Part shown: in pieces, positions 1 to 8,163 of the stretch
How the letters are laid out: each line of letters begins with the position of its first letter
Position numbering within the stretch: position 1 is the first letter of the stretch
NCBI GenBank assembly: GCA_958413895.1
Contig: CATYVQ010000014.1
Span: 1 to 64,000, forward strand
Length of the DNA stretch: 64,000 nucleotides
Reading direction: 5' to 3'
DNA from: an uncultured Collinsella sp.
GTDB taxonomy: Bacteria > Actinomycetota > Coriobacteriia > Coriobacteriales > Coriobacteriaceae
Program-made: the position numbers and the translations under genes
Notes under the pieces: generated by a model
Told to the model about the DNA's origin: nothing
Database searches by the model: none
The model's input: the letters and a program-made list of their open reading frames with translations, nothing else

Positions 1-6
1 AAAGGG

Positions 7-32
7 AAGAGGCGGGGTATGCCCCGCCTCTT
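7..32. terminator. Hairpin at left edge
   Basis: An 11-bp perfect stem (arms 7-17 and 22-32) closes a TATG loop. There is no clear T-run on either side, so it may be a terminator or processing hairpin of a gene left of the window. From here to the NhaA stop at 292 I see no gene. Confidence 0.5.
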
Positions 33-162
33 ACACCACATCTCTGCGCGCTACCCTTGAAACTCCCTAATCACCGTCAGCTAGCGCCAAATTGGAAGTC
101 GATGATCACTCATTAACGTACAGTTCTTATAACTTTGTTCATTATTTTCCATACCTAAAATG

Positions 163-201
163 AAACGCCGTTTGTGACAGTACTCACAAACGGCGTTTTT
201 T
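163..201. terminator. Bidirectional intrinsic terminator
   Basis: A 15-bp perfect stem (163-177 with 184-198) is followed by T residues on the plus strand and by a looser T-rich stretch on the minus strand. It sits about 90 nt beyond the nhaA stop codon and can serve nhaA or a gene to the left. Confidence 0.75.
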
Positions 202-291
202 GACCACCGGCGTGTCTGGCAGGCGGCAAGCACCGCCCGAATCCGCATTTTGAACGCGCCCGAATCGGTTCTGGAGCCGGTTTTCGCGCTC

Positions 292-1650
292 TTACTCGTC
301 TTTGGGCGCGGGGTGTTTGCAGACCACGCTCATGTAGATCATGCCGAGCACGGCAGCGGTGACCGAACCGGCAAGGATGGCGGCCTTGGCGGCCAGGACC
401 TCAAACTGGGCCGTCGGGAAGGCAAGGCCGCTGATGAGAATCGACATGGTAAAGCCGATGCCGCCCAGAATGCCCACACCGGCAATCATGTGCCAGTTGA
501 CATTGCGCGGCAGCTCGGAAATCTTGAGCTTGACCAAGGCGAACGTCATACCAAAGATGCCGATCGGCTTGCCCAGCAGCATGCCAAAGTACACGCCGAG
601 CGTCACCGGGTCGGTGAGTAGTGTGCTCATGTCCACGCCCACTAGGCGAACCTGTGCGTTCACGAACGCAAAGATCGGCAGGATCACAAAGTTGACCGGC
701 GTGGAGATCAGACGCTCCATGCGGATGAGCGGCGGGGTCACGCGGTGCATGACGCGCTCGACCTTGGTGGTCGAGACGGTAAAGTCATGCTGGCCCAGGA
801 TGTGTGCCTCGTCGTCGTAGCGGTCATCGAGCAGCGGCAGGCACTCGCCCAACCAATCGGTGAGGCTATCGAGCTTGACGCCGCACTTGGCCGGGATGGT
901 GAAGGCCAGGATGACGCCGGCAAGCGTAGCGTGCACGCCGCTCTTGAACATGCAGAACCACAGCAGCAGGCCCAGCACCGAGTACGGGGCAAGGCGGTAA
1001 TGCTGCGTCTTGTTGAGCCACACGAGCGCGCAGGTCACAAGCGCGGCGGCGCCCAACCAAAACGGATTGGGGCTCTGACCGTAGAAGATGGCGATGGCGG
1101 CGATGGAGATGAGGTCGTCGGCGATGGCGAGCGTCGAGAAGAACACACGCACGCCGTTGGGCACGCGATTGCCCAAAAGCGACAGCACGCCCAGCGCAAA
1201 GGCAATATCGGTTGCCATGGGAATGGCCCAGCCGTTGTGCGCGCCGGCATGGTTAAAGATCAGGTAGATGCAGGCGGGAACGACGACGCCGCCCACGGCC
1301 GCCAGCATGGGAAGCATGGCCTGGCGCGGGTTTTTGAGCTCGCCGACCGTCATCTCATACTTGAGCTCAATGCCCACCAACAAAAAGAAGATCGCCATGA
1401 GGAAGTCGTTGACGAAAAGCTCAACGGTGAGACCGGCCGTAAGGTTGCCCAGACCCACATACAGCGGGGTCTCCAAAAAGTGATGGATGGCCTCGTAGGC
1501 ATCGGTGTTGGCGCAAATGACGGCGGCGATGGCGGCGAAGACCATGACGGCGGCGGAAATCGTGCCGTTCTCGGTGATGCGCTCCCAAATGTCGTGGCGC
1601 TCAAAACGCTTGCGCTCACGAACGTTAAACAGCTGCTCGGGTGCTGCCAT
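292..1650 (-). CDS. nhaA: Na+/H+ antiporter NhaA
   Basis: Membrane antiporter that expels sodium (or lithium) in exchange for protons and helps control internal pH. The 452-residue product has the NhaA pattern of many hydrophobic segments and the ion-binding aspartates: D148 in the segment MATDIAFALG and the pair D178-D179 in LAIADDL, matching D133, D163 and D164 of the E. coli protein. It is longer than E. coli NhaA (388 residues), mainly at the N-terminus and in a charged loop near residues 270-300. An AAAGGAG ribosome site lies 7 nt before the ATG. The gene is single and preceded by its own leader terminator (see 1684-1719), so expression is probably controlled by transcription attenuation. 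Confidence 0.95.
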   Translation of the reverse strand: MAAPEQLFNVRERKRFERHDIWERITENGTISAAVMVFAAIAAVICANTDAYEAIHHFLETPLYVGLGNLTAGLTVELFVNDFLMAIFFLLVGIELKYEMTVGELKNPRQAMLPMLAAVGGVVVPACIYLIFNHAGAHNGWAIPMATDIAFALGVLSLLGNRVPNGVRVFFSTLAIADDLISIAAIAIFYGQSPNPFWLGAAALVTCALVWLNKTQHYRLAPYSVLGLLLWFCMFKSGVHATLAGVILAFTIPAKCGVKLDSLTDWLGECLPLLDDRYDDEAHILGQHDFTVSTTKVERVMHRVTPPLIRMERLISTPVNFVILPIFAFVNAQVRLVGVDMSTLLTDPVTLGVYFGMLLGKPIGIFGMTFALVKLKISELPRNVNWHMIAGVGILGGIGFTMSILISGLAFPTAQFEVLAAKAAILAGSVTAAVLGMIYMSVVCKHPAPKDE

Positions 1651-1664
1651 GGGCGGCTCCTTTC

Positions 1665-1719
1665 ACGGGAAAGCTCCCGTCTTAAAAAAGCACGGCCCGC
1701 CCAAGTGGCGGTGCCGCGC
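1665..1719 (-). promoter_or_regulatory. Leader terminator and RBS hairpin of nhaA
   Basis: On the minus strand a 12-bp GC-rich stem with one bulged A (1690-1701 with 1707-1719) is followed at once by six T residues (1689-1684). A second small hairpin (about 1665-1680) lies between it and the nhaA ribosome site. The upstream gene ppaC already has its own terminator at 1864-1898, so this second terminator is in the nhaA leader. That is the layout of a transcription-attenuation switch, possibly an ion-sensing riboswitch. The sensor would lie in 1720-1860. Confidence 0.6.
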
Positions 1720-1856
1720 TCTAACGTATTACGCTTGCATCTAGCCTACCCTGCACGACAGGCACGCAGGCGTGGCCGAAAAGCGGAACCACAGGTTGAA
1801 CATTATTTGCTCAACGGCACGGGCGCGCCTATCCAAGAGACGACGCGGCGCCGTGC

Positions 1857-1898
1857 ACAAAAAACGACCGGAGCGCGGGGCTTCCGCGATCCGGTCGT
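1857..1898 (-). terminator. Terminator of ppaC
   Basis: A 9-bp stem (1864-1872 with 1890-1898) has a structured loop and, on the minus strand, is followed by a run of T. It lies just past the ppaC stop codon. Confidence 0.8.
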
Positions 1899-1917
1899 GG
1901 CGTTTGGTCAACTAAAC

Positions 1918-2841
1918 CTAGCAGGCGGCCATGATGGGGGCAGCGACCTGCTTCTTACGGGAGAGGACGCCCGGCATCCAGACGCCGTCGTGCTCGTCGG
2001 CAATGCCCAGGCCCTTCTGAGCAGCCTCGGTCTCGCCCTCGAGCAGGACCTGCGAGCCCTCCTCCATGATGTCAGTGATGCACAGGACGATGCCGTCGGC
2101 ACCCTTCTCGGCGGCGTAGGCGCGCATGGCCTCGCGAATCTCGTCGATCATGCCGAGTGCGCGAGTCTTGTCGACAGTCTCGTACTGGCCGATGAGCAGC
2201 TTCTTGCCGGCAGGCTCGAACATCTTGATGTCGTTGCCGACCATCTCGGCTGCGGTGAAGGAGCCGGACGGACGGGTGAGGAAGACTTCCATGCCAAACT
2301 TGACCGGGTCGACGCCCACCTGCTCGCCGAGCTTGGCGGCGACGGCGCGGTCGACATCGGTGGTGGTGGGGCTCTTGAGCATGAGCGTGTCGGTCATCAT
2401 GGCCGAGAGCAGCAGCTTGGCCTGGACGTCGGAAAGCTCAACGCCGAGCACGCCGGCGAGCTTGGTGACGATGGTGCAGCTGGAGCCCCAGGGCAGGCAG
2501 ATGTAGTGCAGCGGGCCGGCGGTCTCGAAGTCGCCGATGCGGTGATGATCGACAACGCCAAAGACCGTGGCGTCCTTAAGGCCGGCGACGGACTGGGCAG
2601 ACTCGTTGTGGTCGGTGAGGACGACGAGCTGACCGGCCTCGACGGACTCGATCACGCGGGGCTCGGCGATGCCGGCGTCGGCGAGCAGCTTGGCGGACTC
2701 GGCCGGAAGCTGACCAAGGGCGCAGGCCTCGTAGGTGTTGCCGGCATACTCAACCTGGTTGAGCAGCTGGGACAGGACGACGGCGCTCATGATGGCGTCG
2801 TTATCGGGGTTCTGGTGACCAAAGACAAGAACGTTTGCCAT
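1918..2841 (-). CDS. ppaC: Manganese-dependent inorganic pyrophosphatase
   Basis: Family II (DHH) cytoplasmic pyrophosphatase, which hydrolyses pyrophosphate to two phosphates and pulls biosynthetic reactions forward. The 307-residue product has the normal length. Metal-ligand motifs are visible: H9, D13 and D15 in GHQNPDND, D77 in LTDHNE and the DHH triad at 98-100. The C-terminal substrate-binding motif SRKKQ is present near residue 295. The ATG is preceded by GGAGG at 6 nt. It is a single gene with its own terminator. Confidence 0.97.
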   Translation of the reverse strand: MANVLVFGHQNPDNDAIMSAVVLSQLLNQVEYAGNTYEACALGQLPAESAKLLADAGIAEPRVIESVEAGQLVVLTDHNESAQSVAGLKDATVFGVVDHHRIGDFETAGPLHYICLPWGSSCTIVTKLAGVLGVELSDVQAKLLLSAMMTDTLMLKSPTTTDVDRAVAAKLGEQVGVDPVKFGMEVFLTRPSGSFTAAEMVGNDIKMFEPAGKKLLIGQYETVDKTRALGMIDEIREAMRAYAAEKGADGIVLCITDIMEEGSQVLLEGETEAAQKGLGIADEHDGVWMPGVLSRKKQVAAPIMAAC

Positions 2842-2993
2842 GGATATCCTCCACTTGATATGTGTACTTGGACGTAGCTATGGTAGCACGCTGGCGCCGA
2901 ACCTTATGAGACGGAAGGGGCACGGCGCGATTTGGGGTGAGCCTGGGGAGGGGCGAAGTCTGTCCCCTTGTACCACCCGCCCTCCTGTACCGA

Positions 2994-3947
2994 CTATTTG
3001 CCGGCGGCGCGCAGGGCTACGTAGGCGGCACCGATGATACCGGCGTCGTTTCCGAGCGAAGCGACCTTAATGGGCGTCTCGCGCGAGGCGGAAAGCGCGT
3101 ACTGCTTAAAGTGCTCGCGAACCTTGTCGAGGTAGACATCGGCCGAGGCGGAGGCGCCGCCGCCGATGAGGAACATCTCGGGATCAACCACGTTGGCAAT
3201 AAGCGCCAGTGCGCGGCCGAGATAGTCGGCCATGGTATCGGCCGCGGCAAGCGCGAGCTTGTCACCCTCGCGGCAGGCCTGGAACACGTCCTTGGAATCT
3301 GAGGGGCCGGTGAGCTCGATGGGCTCGACACCCGCCTTCTTGCACTCGGCAAGGTAGTTGCTCACCACACCGGTGGCGCTAGAATACTGCTCCAGGTGGC
3401 CATGGCCGCCGCAGCCGCAGGTACGCTCCTCAGCCGGATTCAGGCACATGTGGCCAATCTCGCCGCCGGCGCCCACAACGCCCGATACCACGTCGCCGTT
3501 AACGATAACACCGCCGCCCACGCCGGTACCAATGGTGACCATCACCACGTTCTGTACGCCCTTGGCAGAGCCGAGCCAGGCCTCGCCCATGGCAGCGGCG
3601 TTGGCATCGTTCTCGTACTTAACGACCGCGTCGGGGCAGTGCTCCTGAATGGCGACTCTCAGCTCGGGCAGGTTAATGGCAATGTTGGCCTTGACCTTGG
3701 CATCGCCCGATGCCGGGATGGGGCACGGAACGGCCAGGCCAATACCCGCCACAAAGGCGCGCGGAATCTGGGCCTTGGCGACCACCTGGTCGATAGCCTC
3801 GGTCACCGCGGCAAAGCCCGCAGCGTCAACGATGGGAGGCGTGGGCACGCTGGCCTTGGCAAGCAGGTTTCCGTCCTCATCGAACAGACCCTCCTTGACC
3901 GAGGTGCCGCCGACGTCGATGCCGATGTAATACTGCTTAGGTTCCAT
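2994..3947 (-). CDS. ROK-family glucokinase
   Basis: Sugar kinase of the ROK family, most likely glucokinase, which phosphorylates glucose with ATP in the cytoplasm. The 317-residue product starts with the ATP-binding GIDVGGT motif and carries the zinc-site region CGCGGHGHLEQ. In most ROK proteins this site reads CxCGxxGCxE, so the third cysteine is a histidine here, which could still bind zinc. The ATG at 3947 is chosen over an upstream in-frame start at 4013 because the family begins here and an AAAGG site lies before it. It stands just downstream of the beta-glucoside PTS/GH1 module, so it would phosphorylate glucose released by the GH1 enzyme. Exact sugar preference is inferred. Confidence 0.9.
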   Translation of the reverse strand: MEPKQYYIGIDVGGTSVKEGLFDEDGNLLAKASVPTPPIVDAAGFAAVTEAIDQVVAKAQIPRAFVAGIGLAVPCPIPASGDAKVKANIAINLPELRVAIQEHCPDAVVKYENDANAAAMGEAWLGSAKGVQNVVMVTIGTGVGGGVIVNGDVVSGVVGAGGEIGHMCLNPAEERTCGCGGHGHLEQYSSATGVVSNYLAECKKAGVEPIELTGPSDSKDVFQACREGDKLALAAADTMADYLGRALALIANVVDPEMFLIGGGASASADVYLDKVREHFKQYALSASRETPIKVASLGNDAGIIGAAYVALRAAGK

Positions 3948-4002
3948 GGGAGCCCGCCTTTCTCGTTTAAACATTGCCTGTATGGTACCGCTCCCAAGGC
4001 AA

Positions 4003-4041
4003 AAACCTACCAAAAAGGGACAGGTTTGTTTTGGCAGGTTT
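4003..4041. repeat. REP-like palindrome, family A
   Basis: Inverted repeat with arms AACCTACCAAAA and TTTTGGCAGGTT around the core GGGACAGGTTTG. Related copies lie at 7896-7980 and 53962-53986. It lies between the ROK gene and the terminator of the PTS module. Confidence 0.6.
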
Positions 4042-4092
4042 TATCTGGGGTAACGCAATTGGCTGCCCAACAGGCCGCGCAAGACCATCCCC

Positions 4093-4130
4093 AAAAATAA
4101 AGGCGCCGGGAGGCGGAGGCTCCCGGCGCC
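4093..4130 (-). terminator. Terminator of the beta-glucoside operon
   Basis: An 11-bp GC stem (4102-4112 with 4120-4130) is followed on the minus strand by a T-rich tract, just past the IIA stop codon. Confidence 0.85.
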
Positions 4131-4188
4131 CGTCAAAGGGACTATGTTGTCTGTTGGACCGCACGGTCCGTCGCGGCGATAACGCCGA

Positions 4189-4521
4189 CTAGGCCTGAAG
4201 TGCCTGCAGCTGCTTGTGAACCTCGATGAGCTCCGTCGCCATGACGCGCATGGTCTCGGTGCCGGCCATCTGGTCCTCGGCATGCAGCAAAATCAACGGG
4301 GCCTCGCCGTTACGCTCGCCGTTGGCCTCCTTCTTCAGAAGCCCCATGTGAACATCGTGGCCACCGTTATAGGCCTCGTCGCCCTGCTTGATAAGCTCCT
4401 CGGCGGCGTCAAAATCGCCCTCCTTGGCCTTTTGCACGGCATTGATGTACATGCTCTTGGCGGTACCGACGTAGCTGATGATCTCAAAGCAGGTCATCTG
4501 CAGTTCGTTCATATCCTCCAT
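4189..4521 (-). CDS. PTS lactose/cellobiose-type IIA
   Basis: Soluble IIA phosphocarrier of the lactose/cellobiose PTS family. It receives phosphate from HPr on a histidine and passes it to IIB. The 110-residue product is nearly all helical and contains the active histidine in LLHAEDQM (residue 80 from this start). The start is the ATG at 4521, giving MEDMNEL. An in-frame GTG at 4530, directly after the IIB stop codon, is the alternative. It is the last gene of the GH1-IIC-IIB-IIA operon, only 9 nt after IIB, so the two are probably translationally coupled. Confidence 0.9.
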   Translation of the reverse strand: MEDMNELQMTCFEIISYVGTAKSMYINAVQKAKEGDFDAAEELIKQGDEAYNGGHDVHMGLLKKEANGERNGEAPLILLHAEDQMAGTETMRVMATELIEVHKQLQALQA

Positions 4522-4530
4522 GCAGAGCAC

Positions 4531-4833
4531 CTAGCCCATCACGCTGACGCAGTGGTCGATGATGCCGGCAGCGTTCATGCGGCCGTAGTCGACCATGTTG
4601 ATAACCTCGACCGGGAAGCGGCCGGCGGCCTCCTTCTCAAAATCGCCCTTGGTGTAGCCGATCTGCGGACCAAGCAGCAACATGTCGCACTCGTCCAGGT
4701 GATCGTGGGCCTCGTTCATGGGACGAGCCTCGACCTCAATATCCAGACCACGGTTTGCAACCTCGGCCTGCATCTTCTGGACCAGCAGGCTCGTGGACAT
4801 ACCGGCATTGCAGCAGAGCATGATCTTCTTCAT
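4531..4833 (-). CDS. PTS lactose/cellobiose-type IIB
   Basis: IIB component of the same PTS. It takes phosphate from IIA on a cysteine and phosphorylates the sugar bound by IIC. The 100-residue product starts MKKIMLCCNAGMSTS, with the active-site cysteine and phosphate loop CNAGMSTS at residues 8-15. A strong AAGGAGG precedes the ATG. The sequence is closest in style to cellobiose or chitobiose IIB proteins; the substrate cannot be fixed from sequence alone. Confidence 0.93.
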   Translation of the reverse strand: MKKIMLCCNAGMSTSLLVQKMQAEVANRGLDIEVEARPMNEAHDHLDECDMLLLGPQIGYTKGDFEKEAAGRFPVEVINMVDYGRMNAAGIIDHCVSVMG

Positions 4834-4933
4834 GGTTTCCTCCTTATAACTGCGCGGCGCGCAGACGACAACTGGTTTTATTCCTTGCGGCTATTGTGCC
4901 CACCCCCCTGCATCTTTACACAAGGGAGAGAGC

Positions 4934-4965
4934 TGCGGGCACCGGCACCGCGTACCGGCGCCCGC
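4934..4965. other. Hairpin between IIC and IIB genes
   Basis: The 161-nt gap between IIC and IIB holds a GC-rich inverted repeat (about 4934-4944 with 4955-4965) without a T-run. It may be an RNA-processing or stability element that sets the ratio of membrane IIC to soluble IIB and IIA. Confidence 0.45.
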
Positions 4966-4994
4966 AAAGGTGAAAGGGGCGAACGTTAGGCGTT

Positions 4995-6338
4995 CTACTC
5001 GGCGAAAGCCTCCTGCTTGGCGATTGCCTTCTCGGAAATCTTCATAAAGGGCAGGTAGACGGCCATGCCAATGACAATCTCGATAGCCTGCCACACGCCG
5101 GCGCGCCAGTCAAAGCCCGTAGCGAGCAGGGCATTGATGACGGGAGGCATGGTCCAGGGCACCTGGGCGATGCAGGGGCTGATGATGCCTGCGCAGGTAA
5201 GGCCATAGGTGATGCCGATGAACAGATCGGGAAGAAGAACGAACGGGATCATGAGCGGCAGGTTGTACACGATGGGGTAACCGTAGATAACCGGCTCGTT
5301 GATGTTGAACAGACCAGGCAGGATAGCCATCTTGGAAACGGTCTCGGAAGCCTTGTTCTTGGAGAACAGGAGCGTGTCGAGCAGGAGCATGAGGGTGCAG
5401 CCCGAGCCGCCGATGAGGGCGAAGCTGTTAACGATCTGCATGTTCATGTAGTGATCGGGCTGGATGGTGCCACCGGCGGCAAAGGTAGCCATGTTGTCGA
5501 CGATGAGCATGGTCAGGATCGGCTCGACGGTAGCGCCAGAGATGGTGGACTGGTGAATACCGACGCAGAACAGCAGGTTAGCAAGGGTGTAGATGAGGAT
5601 AACAGCCCACGGACCGGCGTTCATGATGCTCTTGAGCGGGTTGGAGATGCACGTGGAGATGATGGTGCACAGATCGGTGCCGGCGCACACGGCGAGCAGG
5701 GCTGCGGCAAGAGCGAAGACCGCGAGGTTAAGCAGCATCGGAATCATGACGTTGAAGGAGTTGGAGACCGCGGGAGGCACGCCCTCGCCCAGCTTAACCT
5801 TGAGCTTCTCGACGCCAGAAATCTTGATGAAGAGCGAGACGGAAAGCAGGGCGATGATAATAGCCGAGAACAGACCGTTGGTGCCGGTGTTGGCAGTCGA
5901 AAGGGCGCCCGTGACCTCGGCGGAGGTGATCTTGTCGGTGAGCAGTGGGCTCGTGGCGGCAAGCGAGGCGGTGATCTGCTGCGGCATCATGATGACGAAG
6001 GCAGAGATGGCGACGACCACGCAAGCGAGCGGGTTATCGAAACGCTTGTTCTTGGCGAGGCTGTAGCCAATCAATCCGGCCAAGATAATGGCAGAGACGT
6101 TGAGGGTGCCCAGCGTAATTGCCGAGCCCCACGTCTGAAGGTTGGCAAGGCCCGCCGCATCGAGCGGGAACAGAGGGAACACGACGTTGTTAATAAGAAC
6201 CGCGATACCCGCAAGGATATAGAGCGGCGTGATGGTCGCGAAGGCGTCACGCAGGGAACGCAGGTGAACCTGGTTTCCCACCTTCGCAGAGACCTCGGCA
6301 AACTTGTCGAGGAAGCTCTTTCCGTTGTCACTGGCCAT
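4995..6338 (-). CDS. PTS lactose/cellobiose-type IIC permease
   Basis: Membrane component that transports and helps phosphorylate a beta-glucoside or similar disaccharide. The 447-residue product has the length and about ten hydrophobic segments of CelB-type IIC proteins. Family features include the short soluble N-terminus, the NxxxPL-like segment FDNPLACVVV and the conserved NINEPVIYGYPIVYN region near residue 345. An AGGAG site precedes the ATG. It follows the GH1 gene by about 120 nt in the same orientation, which supports a substrate that GH1 can cleave. Confidence 0.93.
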   Translation of the reverse strand: MASDNGKSFLDKFAEVSAKVGNQVHLRSLRDAFATITPLYILAGIAVLINNVVFPLFPLDAAGLANLQTWGSAITLGTLNVSAIILAGLIGYSLAKNKRFDNPLACVVVAISAFVIMMPQQITASLAATSPLLTDKITSAEVTGALSTANTGTNGLFSAIIIALLSVSLFIKISGVEKLKVKLGEGVPPAVSNSFNVMIPMLLNLAVFALAAALLAVCAGTDLCTIISTCISNPLKSIMNAGPWAVILIYTLANLLFCVGIHQSTISGATVEPILTMLIVDNMATFAAGGTIQPDHYMNMQIVNSFALIGGSGCTLMLLLDTLLFSKNKASETVSKMAILPGLFNINEPVIYGYPIVYNLPLMIPFVLLPDLFIGITYGLTCAGIISPCIAQVPWTMPPVINALLATGFDWRAGVWQAIEIVIGMAVYLPFMKISEKAIAKQEAFAE

Positions 6339-6458
6339 GATTGCTCCTAACTTTCAAATCCGGCCTTTTCCTATGCGCACGGTGGTCTGTCGCCCTCTGC
6401 CACCAGATGTGCCATGTGTTGCGCGCGGCGGCGCGCGGTCTGGGCGTTCGCCCGGTCG

Positions 6459-7859
6459 CTAATCAACCACGTGGGTCGTGGCGACCTGTTTGAGCCAGGC
6501 CGCCGACTTCTTAAGGCGGCGCTTGTAGCCGTCCATGAGATCGACCTCGACAAAGCCGTAACGATTCTTAAAGGCATTGGCCCAAGACCAGTTATCGATG
6601 ACGGCCCAGTAGTGATAGCCCCGGCACTTGGCGCCCTCGTCGATGGCCTTGGCCACCCACTCCAGGTGCTGACGTACAAAGTCGACGCGGTAGTCATCCT
6701 GGATGGTTCCTTCGGCGTCACGGTTCTTGTATTCGTCCATGATGCCGATGCCGTTCTCGGAAACGAACCACTCAAGATCGGGGTAGTTCTTAGCGCAGTC
6801 CATGCCAAAGTCGTAGAGGCCCTGCGGGTAGATCTCCCAGCCGCGGCTCTCGTTCATAACGGCGTCGGGCCATACGTACTCGTCGGCAAAGTGCGGCAGG
6901 CCGTACTGGTCGACCTTGCTCGCCGGCGCCTGAACACGCGTGGGGTGGTAGTAGTTGCAGCCGAGCCAGTCGACAACACCCTGCTTGAGGATCTCTTGGT
7001 CGCCGGCGCGGAACGGGAGCTTAACGCCGCCCTCGGCCAGGCTGTCGAGCACGTCGGCAGGAAGCTCGCCCTTGGTGATGAGGTCGAGCCACCAGCGGTT
7101 GTTGATGCCGCTGGTCATGCGCACGGCCTCGAGGTCCGCCTCGCTGGGGTTCTCCTTGGTGTAGACCGGGGTAAAGCAGTTGATCATGCCGATCTTGGCA
7201 TCGGCGCGAATAGCGCCCTCGTCATAGGCGCGACGATAGTTGGCCACGGCCAGCGCGTGCGCCAGCGAGATGTGATACTGCACGGTGCGGGCGCGGTTGA
7301 AGTCGTGGAGCTGCGGGAACCACACGCCCTCCTGATAGCGCTGCTCGGGCTCGACGATGGGCTCGTTAAAGGTGAACCAGTACTTAATCTCCTGGCCAAA
7401 CTCGTGGAAGGCGACGTCGGCGTAATGTGCGTAAGCCTCGACAACCTCACGGCTCTCCCAGCCGCCACGGTTAAAGAGGTAGGTGGGCATGTCAAAGTGG
7501 TACAAGTTGACAAACGGCTCCAAGCCGGCTTCGCGAGAGGCGCGGAACAACTCGTGATACCACGCGGCACCTTCCTCGTTGAGGTTGCCGTCGGCATCGA
7601 GCAGACGGCTCCACTGGATGGAAGTGCGATAGGCATCCAGACCCAAGTCCTTCAAAATGCGAAGGTCTTCCTGGTACTTGGCCATAAAGTCATTGCCGGC
7701 GTAAGAGCCAACGCGGTTGTAGAACGAACCCAGATCCTGGATGGACCAGGTGTCCCACAGGTTCTCGAGCTTGCCGCCCTGGTTCCACTGACCCTCAGTC
7801 TGCGGGCCGGACATAGCAGCGCCAAAGAAGAAGTCGTTGGGCAGCTGATACTGTGCCAT
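6459..7859 (-). CDS. GH1 6-phospho-beta-glucosidase
   Basis: Family 1 glycoside hydrolase that would cleave the phosphorylated disaccharide delivered by the PTS. The 466-residue product has the acid/base glutamate in FTFNEP (E166) and the nucleophile in FVSENG (E368). Near the C-terminus the segment DNWSWANAFKNRYGF carries S, K and Y where free-sugar beta-glucosidases usually have an E before the W. That change is typical of the phospho-sugar branch. The ATG at 7859 has GAGG upstream; an in-frame TTG one codon earlier is less likely. It is the first gene of the operon, with a promoter at 8027-8054. Confidence 0.92.
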   Translation of the reverse strand: MAQYQLPNDFFFGAAMSGPQTEGQWNQGGKLENLWDTWSIQDLGSFYNRVGSYAGNDFMAKYQEDLRILKDLGLDAYRTSIQWSRLLDADGNLNEEGAAWYHELFRASREAGLEPFVNLYHFDMPTYLFNRGGWESREVVEAYAHYADVAFHEFGQEIKYWFTFNEPIVEPEQRYQEGVWFPQLHDFNRARTVQYHISLAHALAVANYRRAYDEGAIRADAKIGMINCFTPVYTKENPSEADLEAVRMTSGINNRWWLDLITKGELPADVLDSLAEGGVKLPFRAGDQEILKQGVVDWLGCNYYHPTRVQAPASKVDQYGLPHFADEYVWPDAVMNESRGWEIYPQGLYDFGMDCAKNYPDLEWFVSENGIGIMDEYKNRDAEGTIQDDYRVDFVRQHLEWVAKAIDEGAKCRGYHYWAVIDNWSWANAFKNRYGFVEVDLMDGYKRRLKKSAAWLKQVATTHVVD

Positions 7860-7895
7860 CAAAGTCCTCGCTTTCGTGTTCTAGAGCTTCCGGTT

Positions 7896-7980
7896 GGAGA
7901 CGGGTTTGCTTTGGCAGGTTATCCGGCGCGGGCGCGCACCGGCCATACCGATATCCAACCCGCCAAAACAAAACCGTCCC
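7896..7980. repeat. REP-like palindrome, family A, long form
   Basis: Imperfect 24-bp arms (7896-7920 with 7957-7980) surround an inner CCGG-rich hairpin. The arms share the GGGACGGGTTTG and TTTGGCAGGTT core with 4003-4041 and 53962-53986. It lies within the predicted 5' leader of the GH1 operon. Confidence 0.6.
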
Positions 7981-8026
7981 CAAACGGTCGATCCTGTTGT
8001 GCGGAAGGATTCCGATCGTTGCTTAA

Positions 8027-8054
8027 ACTATAGCGCTCTAATTTTAAAAGTAAA
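8027..8054 (-). promoter_or_regulatory. Predicted promoter of the GH1-PTS operon
   Basis: On the minus strand a -35 box TTTACT (8054-8049), a 16-nt spacer and a -10 box TATAGT (8032-8027) are readable. The leader would be about 160 nt. Confidence 0.5.
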
Positions 8055-8112
8055 GCGTCTTTTTCTTTTTTCTTTCTCGAACTTCTTAGATAAAAGTAAT
8101 ATGGATGCCCTG

Positions 8113-8141
8113 TTGAGGGTTATACTTACTTTTTGTATTCA
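8113..8141 (+). promoter_or_regulatory. Predicted promoter of the GntR regulator
   Basis: TTGAGG (8113-8118), a 17-nt spacer and TATTCA (8136-8141) stand just upstream of the regulator gene. The match is moderate. Confidence 0.4.
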
Positions 8142-8163
8142 TATATGTCGGAAAGGAGGTTCC

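Larger units (their letters stand above)
7860..8163. other. Divergent regulatory region of the beta-glucoside operon
   Basis: This 304-nt gap holds the GH1 promoter (minus strand), the GntR promoter (plus strand) and the palindrome at 7896-7980, which lies in the GH1 leader. The AT-rich stretch around 8035-8060 overlaps the GH1 -35 box and is the likely GntR operator zone, but I see no clean operator palindrome. Confidence 0.5.

Noticed and set aside
745..2877. A 710-codon plus-strand frame opposite nhaA and ppaC, and similar long frames at 13558-15300 and 55666-58092
   Set aside because: They lie antisense to well-identified genes, lack ribosome sites and read as low-complexity, arginine-, histidine- and glycine-rich sequence. 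They result from G/C-rich third codon positions.
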